Below, in pieces: positions 23,727 to 31,675 of a stretch of 32,038 nt of DNA. A program made the translations under genes and the position numbers. Below the pieces are notes generated by a model, which searched no databases, was not told the origin of the DNA, and saw only the letters and a program-made list of their open reading frames with translations. Numbering within the stretch: the stretch's first letter is position 1; every line of letters begins with the position of its first letter. Source of the DNA: Methylopumilus sp003533095 (GTDB lineage Bacteria > Pseudomonadota > Gammaproteobacteria > Burkholderiales > Methylophilaceae); the NCBI GenBank assembly GCA_963977845.1, contig CAXBPZ010000008.1, positions 1-32,038 on the forward strand, read 5' to 3'.

Positions 23727-24782
23727 ATGCTAAAACAAGCGCTATTACTTGCAGAAAAAGGTTTACTTCCTGACTCACTCGTTCGTTTTGGCATTAGACA
23801 ACTTTTAAAGAAACGGCTTAATGAAATTAAAAATGTTGATGCAGAAAAATCACAATTTTTAAAAACTAGTTTTCTAAAAAGTATGGATCAAGCACCTATT
23901 GCATTAGTCCCTCATCTTGCCAATAAACAACATTATGAAGTGCCTTCGACTTTTTTTGATTTTTGCTTAGGTAAGTATAAAAAATATAGTAGTTGCTACT
24001 GGGATAATCATACAAAAAATCTTGATGATGCAGAATTTAATGCTTTAAAAATAAGTGCCACACATGCAGATTTAAAAGACGGCCAAACTATTTTAGAATT
24101 GGGATGTGGCTGGGGCTCACTAACACTTTTTATGGCGCAACATTACCCTAAGAGCCGAATATATGCGGTATCTAATTCAAATAGCCAAAGAGTTTTTATT
24201 GAGAACGAAGCAAAAAAAAGAAAACTTAAAAATATGCATGTGATCACATGCGATATGAATCGATTTAATCCTAAAAATTTTAAAATACCTAAAAGTTTTG
24301 ATCGGATTGTTTCGATTGAAATGTTTGAGCATATGCGAAATCATAGAAAGCTTTATCGTATGCTTTATGAATGGTTAAAGCCTGGTGGTAAATTTTTTAT
24401 GCATATTTTTGTTCATCAACATACACCTTATGCATTTGAAGTGAAAGATCAAGATGATTGGATGAGCCGATTTTTCTTTTCAGGTGGGATGATGCCAAGT
24501 GATGATTTGCCACTTCATTTTCAAGAACATTTAAAGCTGAATCAAAAATGGTGTTGGGATGGTACACATTATGAAAAGACTGCAAATGCTTGGTTAGACA
24601 ACATGGATCAAAATAAATCAGATATTTATCCTATCCTTAAAAAAACTTATGGTCATCGAAATGCGGCACAATGGTTTAATCGCTGGCGAATTTTTTATAT
24701 GGCCTGCGCTGAGTTATTTGGTTATCGAAATGGCCAAGAGTGGTGGGTAGCTCATTATCAGTTTGAGAGACCCAAAAAATAA
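23727..24782 (+). CDS. CFA-synthase/coclaurine N-methyltransferase-like SAM methyltransferase
   Basis: A 351-residue class I methyltransferase. SAM motif I is ELGCGWGS (residues 124-131). The segment YSSCYWDN (Cys90) replaces the YSCAYW of true CFA synthases, and SIEMFEHMRNH (Glu198, Glu201, His202) matches the acid/base pair of plant coclaurine N-methyltransferases better than E. coli Cfa. FFMHIFVH follows. The N-terminal 60 residues are unlike the Cfa N-domain. It likely transfers a methyl group onto a lipid or amine; the substrate is unknown. It heads an eight-gene, closely spaced plus-strand run with desaturase, oxidoreductase, lipocalin and Cfa homologue; the next gene starts at its stop. 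Confidence 0.88.
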   Translation: MLKQALLLAEKGLLPDSLVRFGIRQLLKKRLNEIKNVDAEKSQFLKTSFLKSMDQAPIALVPHLANKQHYEVPSTFFDFCLGKYKKYSSCYWDNHTKNLDDAEFNALKISATHADLKDGQTILELGCGWGSLTLFMAQHYPKSRIYAVSNSNSQRVFIENEAKKRKLKNMHVITCDMNRFNPKNFKIPKSFDRIVSIEMFEHMRNHRKLYRMLYEWLKPGGKFFMHIFVHQHTPYAFEVKDQDDWMSRFFFSGGMMPSDDLPLHFQEHLKLNQKWCWDGTHYEKTANAWLDNMDQNKSDIYPILKKTYGHRNAAQWFNRWRIFYMACAELFGYRNGQEWWVAHYQFERPKK

Positions 24783-25288
24783 TGAAATTAATTAATTTCG
24801 TTTTTTTTCAATTAGGTTGGCTTCTCTTAGTATGGGGCGCTGCCCAACAAAAATTACTTCTGCCGATGATAGCCGTGGTAATCATATTCATGATTCATAT
24901 CATACAAGCACGTTTTAAAAAAGATGCAGTGATTTTGCTTCTTATCATTATGTTACTAGGTCCCATATTTGATCAATGCTTATTATCTTTAGGATACATT
25001 AAATATAAAAGTCAGTTTTCAGAATATTTAGTACCAATCTGGATTTTTGCTTTATGGGGTTTATTTGCAAGTACCTTAAATCTATCGTTAAGTTGGCTCA
25101 AGCATTATAAGTTTCTTGCTATGCTATTTGGTCTTTTAGGCGGTCCTCTTGCTTACATCGCCGCGGAAAAATTAAATGCGATTCAATTGATTGGCCCTTA
25201 CGCATTAATTTCGTTAGCTATAGGTTGGGCATTATTAACGCCTTTATCCCTTATGATGGCGCAAAAATGGAATGGATTTCGCGCATGA
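24782..25288 (+). CDS. DUF2878 membrane protein
   Basis: A 168-residue, almost wholly hydrophobic protein with about six predicted membrane helices, matching DUF2878. Segments such as FFQLGWLLLVWGAAQQ, WIFALWGLFASTLNLSLSWL and GGPLAYIAAEKLNA are typical. Function of the family is unknown, but it is commonly found next to CFA-like methyltransferases and DUF1295 proteins. Its start shares one base with the previous stop (TAATG) and its stop overlaps the next start by 4 bp (ATGA), so translation is coupled through this part of the cluster. Confidence 0.85.
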   Translation: MKLINFVFFQLGWLLLVWGAAQQKLLLPMIAVVIIFMIHIIQARFKKDAVILLLIIMLLGPIFDQCLLSLGYIKYKSQFSEYLVPIWIFALWGLFASTLNLSLSWLKHYKFLAMLFGLLGGPLAYIAAEKLNAIQLIGPYALISLAIGWALLTPLSLMMAQKWNGFRA

Positions 25289-26043
25289 TATTTTTAAATG
25301 CACTCATGATTAATTTTGCATTCGGGTGTTTTGGTTGGCTTATAAGCCTTAAAAAAAATAATGTGACACATGTTGATATTATGTGGAGCTTATTTTTTGT
25401 GTTGAATGCCATCTATTTTTATACGACATTCACCCCATCCCTAAGATCTACCTTTGTTTTGATATTGGTCTTAATCTGGGGACTTCGACTTAGCATATAT
25501 CTCACTATAAGGAATTGGGATAAACCAGAGGATGCTCGCTACTTAAAAATTAGACAGAATAATGAACCTAACTTTAGGTACAAAAGTGTATATATTATTT
25601 TTGGTCTTCAATCTGTTCTCGCTTGGATAGTAGGATCTATACTTTTGATAGCTATAGAAAATAATCAGCCTTTAACTTGGCTAGATATTTTAGGTTTTTC
25701 ATTGACATTATTTGGCATCGCTTATGAGTCCATCGCTGATTATCAATTAATGCAATTTAAGAATGATATAAAAAATCGTGGAAAGCTTCTTCAATCGGGA
25801 CTATGGAAATTTAGTCGACATCCTAACTATTTCGGCGAGCTTTTAGTCTGGTGGGGATTTTTTATCACAACTCTTGCGACAGGAAATCATTTAAATTTGA
25901 TAGCGCCACTTTTAATGACTTTCTTAATATTGAAATTTTCAGGGGTAACGCTTCTTGAAGCAAATCTTATTAAAAAACTTGATGGGTATAACAACTATAA
26001 GAAGAAAGTAAATACTTTGATTCCCCGATTCTGGAGGACATAA
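25285..26043 (+). CDS. DUF1295 family protein (steroid 5-alpha-reductase-like membrane enzyme)
   Basis: A 252-residue membrane protein with six to seven hydrophobic helices. The C-terminal motif KFSRHPNYFGELLVWWGFF is the conserved NADPH/SAM-binding signature shared by steroid 5-alpha-reductases and isoprenylcysteine methyltransferases; the family is DUF1295 (COG3752). A lipid double-bond reduction is plausible but not proven. The reading frame is open from 25225, but the ATG at 25285 is chosen because it makes the usual ATGA overlap with DUF2878 and gives MIFLNALMINFAFGCFGWL as a normal first helix. A two-base gap separates it from the lipocalin gene. Confidence 0.87.
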   Translation: MIFLNALMINFAFGCFGWLISLKKNNVTHVDIMWSLFFVLNAIYFYTTFTPSLRSTFVLILVLIWGLRLSIYLTIRNWDKPEDARYLKIRQNNEPNFRYKSVYIIFGLQSVLAWIVGSILLIAIENNQPLTWLDILGFSLTLFGIAYESIADYQLMQFKNDIKNRGKLLQSGLWKFSRHPNYFGELLVWWGFFITTLATGNHLNLIAPLLMTFLILKFSGVTLLEANLIKKLDGYNNYKKKVNTLIPRFWRT

Positions 26044-26044
26044 T

Positions 26045-26566
26045 ATGCGATATAGACATTTTTTACTCATAGCATTTTTTTTATTATTGAATGGATGTAT
26101 GACTCAAGTCCCTATTAAAACTGTTCCTGAGGTCAATCTTAAACAATTCATGGGCTCATGGTTTGTGATTGGTCATATCCCAACTTTCATTGAAAAAAAC
26201 GCATTTAATGCGATTGAGTCATACCAATTAAATGAAGATGGGACGATCGCGACTACTTTTACTTTTAATGAGGGTTCTTTGTCTGGACCAATAAAAACTT
26301 ATTATCCAAAAGGATTTGTTGTTAAAGATTCAGGTAATGCTTTATGGGGCATGCAATTTATATGGCCTATCAAAGCGCAGTATAAAATTACTTATTTAGA
26401 TCAAGATTATCAAAATACTATTATTGCAAGAGATGATCGAGATTATGTGTGGATCATGTCACGCCAAAAAAGGATAGATCAAGATACATTAAAGATCTTA
26501 GTTAAAAAGATTGAAGATGATGGTTACGATATTAAAAAAATTCGTTGGATTGAACATTCAAATTAA
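26045..26566 (+). CDS. blc: Lipocalin family outer-membrane lipoprotein (Blc-like)
   Basis: A 173-residue lipocalin. The signal peptide ends in the lipobox LLNGC (Cys18). The beta-barrel starts with the lipocalin GxW motif in FMGSWFVIGHIP and closes with RDYVWIMSRQKRID, the conserved C-terminal pattern. Bacterial Blc binds lysophospholipids or fatty acids at the outer membrane, so it may carry the modified lipid made by the neighbouring enzymes (inference). GGAGGACATA upstream of the ATG gives a good ribosome-binding site. It shares one base with the desaturase start. Confidence 0.92.
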   Translation: MRYRHFLLIAFFLLLNGCMTQVPIKTVPEVNLKQFMGSWFVIGHIPTFIEKNAFNAIESYQLNEDGTIATTFTFNEGSLSGPIKTYYPKGFVVKDSGNALWGMQFIWPIKAQYKITYLDQDYQNTIIARDDRDYVWIMSRQKRIDQDTLKILVKKIEDDGYDIKKIRWIEHSN

Positions 26567-27510
26567 TGATGCGTAAAATTTTTAAAAAATTATTTTCTTG
26601 GTTCGACAATTCTTTTCTTGAGGAAAAATATGCATCTATTACTTCAGGTAAGGAAATTGATTGGATGCGAGTGATTCCATTTATCCTCCTCCATTTATCT
26701 TGTTTCTTTGTTTTTATCGTAGGATTTAGCTGGACAGCATTTTTAGTATGTATCTTTTTATTTGCTATTCGCATGTTCGCAATCACAGGTTTTTATCATC
26801 GCTACTTTTCTCATAAAACTTTTAGGACTTCTCGTTTCGTTCAATTTCTTTTTGCGATAATTGGAGCTACTGCAGTGCAAAGAGGACCGCTTTGGTGGGC
26901 AGCTCATCACCGGGGACACCATATGCATTCAGATACACCAGAGGATAAACATTCCCCAAGAGAGCATGGGTTTTTTTGGAGTCATATGGGATGGTTTTTA
27001 ACTAAATCTAATTTTGTGACCAATACAAAATTTATTCGGGAGTTAATTAGATTTCCAGAATTACGCATCATTGATCGATTTGATATTTTAATGCCGCTAG
27101 CTTTGTCTATTAGCTTATTTGTGATTGGCTATTATTTGAATCAATATGAGCCACAGCTCCATACCAATGGATTTCAATTATTTATTTGGGGATTTTCAAT
27201 TTCTACCGTGATGCTTTATCACGCTACTTTTTTAGTGAATTCAGTAGCACATCAATGGGGAAAAAAAAGATATGAAACCCGAGATACAAGTCGTAATAAT
27301 TTTATAATTGCAATCTTAACTTTTGGCGAAGGTTGGCATAATAATCACCATCATTACCCTGGGTCTGCGAGACAAGGCTTTTATTGGTGGGAAATTGATT
27401 TAACTTATTATGTTTTAAAGTTTTTAGCTATGATTGGCGTGATATGGGATGTGCGAACTGTTTCTGAAAATATCCGAGAATCAAAAAAAATAGAAATCCC
27501 ACATCAGTAG
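26566..27510 (+). CDS. Acyl-CoA (delta-9 type) fatty acid desaturase
   Basis: A 314-residue integral membrane di-iron desaturase. All three histidine boxes are present: HRYFSH (residues 78-83), HRGHH (115-119) and HNNHH (258-262), plus the supporting NSVAHQWG (His229). Helices lie at about 36-75, 93-106, 175-195 and 205-225. The pattern matches stearoyl-CoA desaturase-type enzymes, which insert a cis double bond into saturated acyl chains using oxygen and an electron donor. Two ATGs (26566, 26569) may start it. The double bond it makes is a logical substrate for the two methyltransferases of the cluster. Confidence 0.93.
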   Translation: MMRKIFKKLFSWFDNSFLEEKYASITSGKEIDWMRVIPFILLHLSCFFVFIVGFSWTAFLVCIFLFAIRMFAITGFYHRYFSHKTFRTSRFVQFLFAIIGATAVQRGPLWWAAHHRGHHMHSDTPEDKHSPREHGFFWSHMGWFLTKSNFVTNTKFIRELIRFPELRIIDRFDILMPLALSISLFVIGYYLNQYEPQLHTNGFQLFIWGFSISTVMLYHATFLVNSVAHQWGKKRYETRDTSRNNFIIAILTFGEGWHNNHHHYPGSARQGFYWWEIDLTYYVLKFLAMIGVIWDVRTVSENIRESKKIEIPHQ

Positions 27511-27512
27511 CC

Positions 27513-28757
27513 ATGAAAATAGCCATCATAGGCTCAGGGATTTCTGGGAATACACTTGCATACTACTTAAATTCAAACCATCAAATTACACTATTTGAAT
27601 CTAATTCAAGAGTCGGTGGGCATTCTCATACTCATGAAATTGAGATATCTAATCAAAAGGTAAATGTAGATACAGGGTTTATTGTTTTTAATAAAAAAAC
27701 ATATCCTCACTTTATAAATCTATTACATGAACTTAAAGTGCCCTATGAAAATAGTGCTATGAGTTTTAGTGTGAAAGATAGCCAAAAAGACTTTGAATAC
27801 AACGGGACTAATTTAAATACCCTGTTTGCGCAAAGAAAAAATCTTATAAGCCTAACTTTTTATAAGATGATTAAAGAAATTCTTCGGTTCAATAAAAACT
27901 CAACTTTAATGTTAAAAAATAATGAAGAAATAAGTCTTGGCGAATACCTTAATCGGGAAGCATATTCAGATTTTTTTAAAAAGTACTACATATTACCTAT
28001 GGGTTCAGCGATATGGTCATCGGACATTAAAACCATGATGGCATTCCCCGCAAAATTTTTTATTCGATTTTTTGATAATCACGGTATGTTGAATGTGAAT
28101 GACCGGCCTCAATGGCTTACCATCAGCGGTGGCTCAATTAATTATGTAAAAAAGTTAATTTCACCATTTGAGGGGAAGATTAAACTCAACACACATATCA
28201 AATTTATTGATAGAAAGAATGATCATGTAGAAATTCAATTTTATGATCGTGCTGAAAAATTTGACTGGGTGTTTTTTGCTTGTCATAGCGATGAAGCATT
28301 AAAATTAATTAAAAGCCCCACTCAAAACGAAAAAGATATTTTGCAATCAATTCCTTATACAGACAATGAAGTCATTTTGCACTTCGATGAGCGTTTTATG
28401 CCAAGAAGAAAGCTTGCTTGGGCTGCATGGAATTACCATATCAATCAAGATAGCGCTTTGCCTGTTTCTCTTACATATAATATGAATATTTTGCAAAATT
28501 TAAAAATAAACGTACCAATTTTAGTTACGCTCAATCCACAAGAAAAAATTGATAAGCATAAAATTATCAAAAAACTTTCTTATGCGCATCCTCAATACAG
28601 TTTAAAAAGTATAGAAGCTCAGTCAAAGTACCATCTTATTTCTGGAGTCAATAGAACTTCCTATGCAGGGGCATATTGGGGTAATGGATTTCATGAAGAT
28701 GGTGTTAAAAGCGCTATAGATGCAATTAAGCAATTTAACAAAGTGCATGGATTTTGA
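27513..28757 (+). CDS. FAD-dependent amine-oxidase-like oxidoreductase (COG2907)
   Basis: A 414-residue flavoprotein. The dinucleotide-binding fold opens with IAIIGSGISGNTLAYYL (GSGISG at 7-12), Glu29 for the ribose, and RVGGHSHTH (33-41), the amine-oxidase/phytoene-desaturase signature; a C-terminal segment (NRTSYAGAYWGNGFHEDGVKSAI) is the second FAD-contacting motif. COG2907 is often next to DUF1365 and a CFA-synthase gene and has been seen in light- and singlet-oxygen-responsive gene sets (established for some Rhodobacter/Vibrio relatives). Its substrate is unknown; a lipid or lipid-linked group is likely here. It starts two bases after the desaturase stop. Confidence 0.91.
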   Translation: MKIAIIGSGISGNTLAYYLNSNHQITLFESNSRVGGHSHTHEIEISNQKVNVDTGFIVFNKKTYPHFINLLHELKVPYENSAMSFSVKDSQKDFEYNGTNLNTLFAQRKNLISLTFYKMIKEILRFNKNSTLMLKNNEEISLGEYLNREAYSDFFKKYYILPMGSAIWSSDIKTMMAFPAKFFIRFFDNHGMLNVNDRPQWLTISGGSINYVKKLISPFEGKIKLNTHIKFIDRKNDHVEIQFYDRAEKFDWVFFACHSDEALKLIKSPTQNEKDILQSIPYTDNEVILHFDERFMPRRKLAWAAWNYHINQDSALPVSLTYNMNILQNLKINVPILVTLNPQEKIDKHKIIKKLSYAHPQYSLKSIEAQSKYHLISGVNRTSYAGAYWGNGFHEDGVKSAIDAIKQFNKVHGF

Positions 28758-28758
28758 T

Positions 28759-29490
28759 ATGCACGCAATTTATGAAGGCTTGTTACAGCATACAAGGACT
28801 AAACCTAAAAAACACGCATTTAAATATCGAGTCCGGATGCTTTATCTTGATTTAGATGATTTAAAAAGTGTATTTGCAAAGAGATTTTTTTGGAGTTATG
28901 ACCGTTTAAATCTTGGCTGTTTTTTGAGAAAAGATTATTTTGGTGATCAAAGAGATAGTGTAAAAAAATCAATACAAAATGAAATTAGAAAAAAACTTCA
29001 TTTTAATCATCATGGGAAAATATACTTATTAACAAATCCTCGATATTTTGGATATTGTTTTAATCCTGTGAGTTTTTATTACTGCTTTAATACAAAAAAT
29101 AAGTTAGAAGTGATTATTTCTCATATTACTAATACACCATGGAACGAAAATCATGCTTATATCCATGATTGTAGACATATAAAGGAACCTATGAAGACTT
29201 TTAAATTTGGTAAAGATTTCCATGTGTCACCTTTTATGCCTATGAATATACGTTACGAATGGAGCTTTAGGGAGCCAGGTGAGGAATTAGTCGTGTCTAT
29301 GAATAATATTCATGATAAGGAATTTATGTTTAATGCATCGATGAAATTACAAAAAAAACCATTAACAAAGAAATCACTTAATCTTTTACTTTTAAAATTC
29401 CCCCCGGAAACCTTTAAAACTATTTTCTCAATTTATTGGCAAGCACTATGTTTAAAAATAAAAGGGGTTACTTTTTTTTCACACCCCTAA
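28759..29490 (+). CDS. DUF1365 family protein (COG3496)
   Basis: A 243-residue protein. The opening AIYEGLLQHTRTKPKKHAFKY-like segment with RMLYLDLDDL and the central TNPRYFGYCFNPVSFYYCF are hallmarks of DUF1365, followed by ITNTPWNE and FHVSPFMPMNIRYEW. The family function is unknown; its genes almost always lie between COG2907 and a CFA-synthase homologue, as here. The frame is open from 28720, but the ATG at 28759 fits the family start and follows the COG2907 stop by one base; an ATG at 28747 is the other candidate. Confidence 0.88.
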   Translation: MHAIYEGLLQHTRTKPKKHAFKYRVRMLYLDLDDLKSVFAKRFFWSYDRLNLGCFLRKDYFGDQRDSVKKSIQNEIRKKLHFNHHGKIYLLTNPRYFGYCFNPVSFYYCFNTKNKLEVIISHITNTPWNENHAYIHDCRHIKEPMKTFKFGKDFHVSPFMPMNIRYEWSFREPGEELVVSMNNIHDKEFMFNASMKLQKKPLTKKSLNLLLLKFPPETFKTIFSIYWQALCLKIKGVTFFSHP

Positions 29491-29505
29491 ATTTTATTTA
29501 ATTCC

Positions 29506-30705
29506 ATGAAAAATATTTTACATCGTATAGCTAGATCTCTTGTTTTTAGACAGTTAAAAAAAATTGACACTGGATACATTTCTATTCAAGAGGGAAATAA
29601 AAGATTTTCTTTCGGTAAAAAAGAAAATTTAAGTGCTCACATTACCGTGCATGATCCAAGATTTTATGGCGCATTGGCTTTTGGTGGCTCTATTGGTGTT
29701 AGTGAAGCTTTTATGCAAAAGTATTGGTCGGTCAATGATTTAACGAAATTAATTCGCATCATGGCTATTAATCAAAACGCTATGGATCAATTAGAAAGCT
29801 TATTTAATGTTTTCCTAAAACCGATTCTAAAATGCCTACATTATTTAAATCAGAATTCAGTAAAGGGAAGTCGAATCAATATTTCTAAGCATTACGATCT
29901 AGGCAATGATTTTTTTTCACTTTTTTTAGATTCAACGATGATGTATTCATCAGCAGTATTTAAAAATCCTCAAGATTCTCTCTATCAAGGATCTATGCAT
30001 AAGTTAGAAATGATATGTCAGGGATTAGAATTAAATGCTCAAGATCATGTTATTGAGATAGGTTCAGGTTGGGGAGGGTTTGCTATTTATGCAGCTCAAA
30101 ATTTTGGCTGCATGGTCACGACTACCACTATTTCTAAACAACAATATCTCTTTGTAAAACAAAAAATTAAAGATTTAAAGTTAACACATAAAATTAAAGT
30201 ATTACTTTCTGATTATCGTCATTTAAAAGGTCAATATAGTAAATTAGTATCCATTGAGATGTTAGAGGCTGTTGGTTATCAGTATTACGATACTTATTTT
30301 AAGGTCTGTAGTCATTTATTAAAGCCAGATGGTATTGCTTTTATTCAAACCATTACGATTGCTGATCAACGCTATGAAAAAGCTAAGCATTCAGTAGATT
30401 TTATTCAAAGATATATCTTCCCCGGTAGTTGTATACCTTCTTTAACTGCTTTGCAAAATAGCATTACAGAATCCTCAGATTTAAAAATTTATCAAGTTCG
30501 AGATATTGGTGATCATTACGCTAGAACCTTAGCTTTATGGAGAATAGCTTTTTTTAAAAGGTTATCCGAAGTTAAAGCTTTAGGATTTGATGATGTATTT
30601 ATCCGTATGTGGCACTTTTATTTGGCTTATTGCGAAGGTGGATTTAAAGAAAAAGTGATTAGCGATATTCACCTCAAATTAATTAAGCCAGACTATCGAG
30701 GATAA
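29506..30705 (+). CDS. Cyclopropane-fatty-acyl-phospholipid synthase homologue, altered active site
   Basis: A 399-residue CFA-family methyltransferase with the N-terminal Cfa domain (about 1-110) and SAM domain (motif I EIGSGWGGF, 184-192; SIEMLEAVGYQYYDTYF; RYIFPGSCIPS). Aligned by eye to E. coli Cfa, Glu239, Ile268 and Tyr317 are kept (Glu254, Ile283, Tyr338), but the bicarbonate-site Cys139 is Ser149 (YSSAVF) and His266 is Gln281 (FIQTITI). This subgroup, usually next to DUF1365 and COG2907, may therefore methylate without closing a cyclopropane ring (inference). It is the last gene of the lipid cluster. Confidence 0.9.
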   Translation: MKNILHRIARSLVFRQLKKIDTGYISIQEGNKRFSFGKKENLSAHITVHDPRFYGALAFGGSIGVSEAFMQKYWSVNDLTKLIRIMAINQNAMDQLESLFNVFLKPILKCLHYLNQNSVKGSRINISKHYDLGNDFFSLFLDSTMMYSSAVFKNPQDSLYQGSMHKLEMICQGLELNAQDHVIEIGSGWGGFAIYAAQNFGCMVTTTTISKQQYLFVKQKIKDLKLTHKIKVLLSDYRHLKGQYSKLVSIEMLEAVGYQYYDTYFKVCSHLLKPDGIAFIQTITIADQRYEKAKHSVDFIQRYIFPGSCIPSLTALQNSITESSDLKIYQVRDIGDHYARTLALWRIAFFKRLSEVKALGFDDVFIRMWHFYLAYCEGGFKEKVISDIHLKLIKPDYRG

Positions 30706-30775
30706 CTTCTTGAACTTTTAATTGCTTAAGAGCATCATATATTTAGTTTTTTTATTAATCCAAGGTAGCAATATT

Positions 30776-31549
30776 ATGAAAAAATTCTTTACTTTATGCT
30801 TGATATGTTTTGTCGCCTTTTTTGGGTCTTTTGCAGCTCAAGCCGAAACTCCAAATCTTTTAGACGGTGTTGTTGATAAATATTTTAAAGGTAAAGTACT
30901 TACAAAATCAGATGATATTACCTTTGATGTAGCGAAACGAGCACTTGATGGTACTCAAGTTCCATTTAAATTTACAGCGAACAAAAAATATAAAAATATT
31001 TCAGTGGTTGTTGAAGGAAACCCACATCAATTACCTGGAATCGGATCTCTAGCTTTGACGATGCATCCTAAAGTTGCCCCTTTTACATTTGAGACGCATA
31101 TTCGCATGGAGCAAGATAGTTATGTAGATGTGATTGCAGAAGATGAAAATGGAAAATTTTTCTATAATCAAGTCGCAATTCGATCTGCAGGTGGTTGTTC
31201 TGCAGGTGTTACGTATGATGCAGATGCAGTTTTAAAAGAGGTAGGTAAGATGAAGATTTTAAACACTGACAATAGAGCTTCTATTTTTGTTAAACATCCG
31301 CAGCATAATGGCTTTCAAGCCAACTTAAGTAATTACACAGGTCTTTATATCTTGCCTGAATGGCATTTAGATTCAATTAAAGTAACAGACGATGAAAAAG
31401 AAATCTGGAGCGCTGAATTCGGTGGAGGTAGTACCGCTGAAAACCCTTTTTTTATATTTGATACACAAAGCATTAAAGGTGATTTAACCGTTGTTGCTGT
31501 GGATAATAAAGGTAAGCAATATATAGGTAAAAAATCATTAATAAATTAA
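30776..31549 (+). CDS. SoxYZ-like fused carrier protein (quinoprotein-dehydrogenase associated)
   Basis: A 257-residue periplasmic protein with a signal peptide (cleavage after AQA, residue 23). Residues about 45-160 resemble SoxY, including the cysteine loop SAGGCSAG (Cys141), and 165-255 resemble SoxZ (FVKHPQHNGF, ENPFFIFDTQSIKGDLTVVAVD). This fused SoxYZ form is known as a companion of PQQ-dependent alcohol dehydrogenases, so a role in methanol oxidation is likely rather than thiosulfate oxidation. The frame is open from 30722, but the ATG at 30776 has AAGGTAG at 7 bases and the proper signal peptide. A terminator follows. Confidence 0.82.
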   Translation: MKKFFTLCLICFVAFFGSFAAQAETPNLLDGVVDKYFKGKVLTKSDDITFDVAKRALDGTQVPFKFTANKKYKNISVVVEGNPHQLPGIGSLALTMHPKVAPFTFETHIRMEQDSYVDVIAEDENGKFFYNQVAIRSAGGCSAGVTYDADAVLKEVGKMKILNTDNRASIFVKHPQHNGFQANLSNYTGLYILPEWHLDSIKVTDDEKEIWSAEFGGGSTAENPFFIFDTQSIKGDLTVVAVDNKGKQYIGKKSLIN

Positions 31550-31565
31550 TTTTTTTCATTGTTAT

Positions 31566-31593
31566 AAAAAGCCACTTTGTAAGTGGCTTTTTT
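31566..31593 (+). terminator. Rho-independent terminator after the SoxYZ-like gene
   Basis: AAAAAGCCACTT (31566-31577) and AAGTGGCTTTTT (31581-31592) pair perfectly over 12 bp around a three-base loop, with a continuing T-run. The A-run on the left also makes it usable in the other direction. It separates the upstream genes from the Fur-controlled unit. Confidence 0.95.
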
Positions 31594-31611
31594 ATTTTTG
31601 TTTACAATTTT

Positions 31612-31641
31612 TTGACAGAAGCAAAAAGTTTAGTTTATAAT
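31612..31641 (+). promoter_or_regulatory. Consensus sigma70 promoter of the cupredoxin gene
   Basis: TTGACA (31612-31617) and TATAAT (31636-31641) match the consensus at all twelve positions with an 18 bp spacer. The -10 element overlaps a Fur box. It is the strongest promoter in the window by eye. Confidence 0.85.
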
Positions 31642-31654
31642 GATAATCATTCTC
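31636..31654 (+). promoter_or_regulatory. Fur box (iron-responsive operator)
   Basis: TATAATGATAATCATTCTC matches the 19-bp Fur consensus GATAATGATAATCATTATC at 17 positions (differences at 1 and 17). It covers the -10 element and the start region of the promoter, so Fe-Fur binding would block transcription when iron is plentiful. Confidence 0.85.
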
Positions 31655-31675
31655 ATTTAGAAATTTAAAGAAAAT

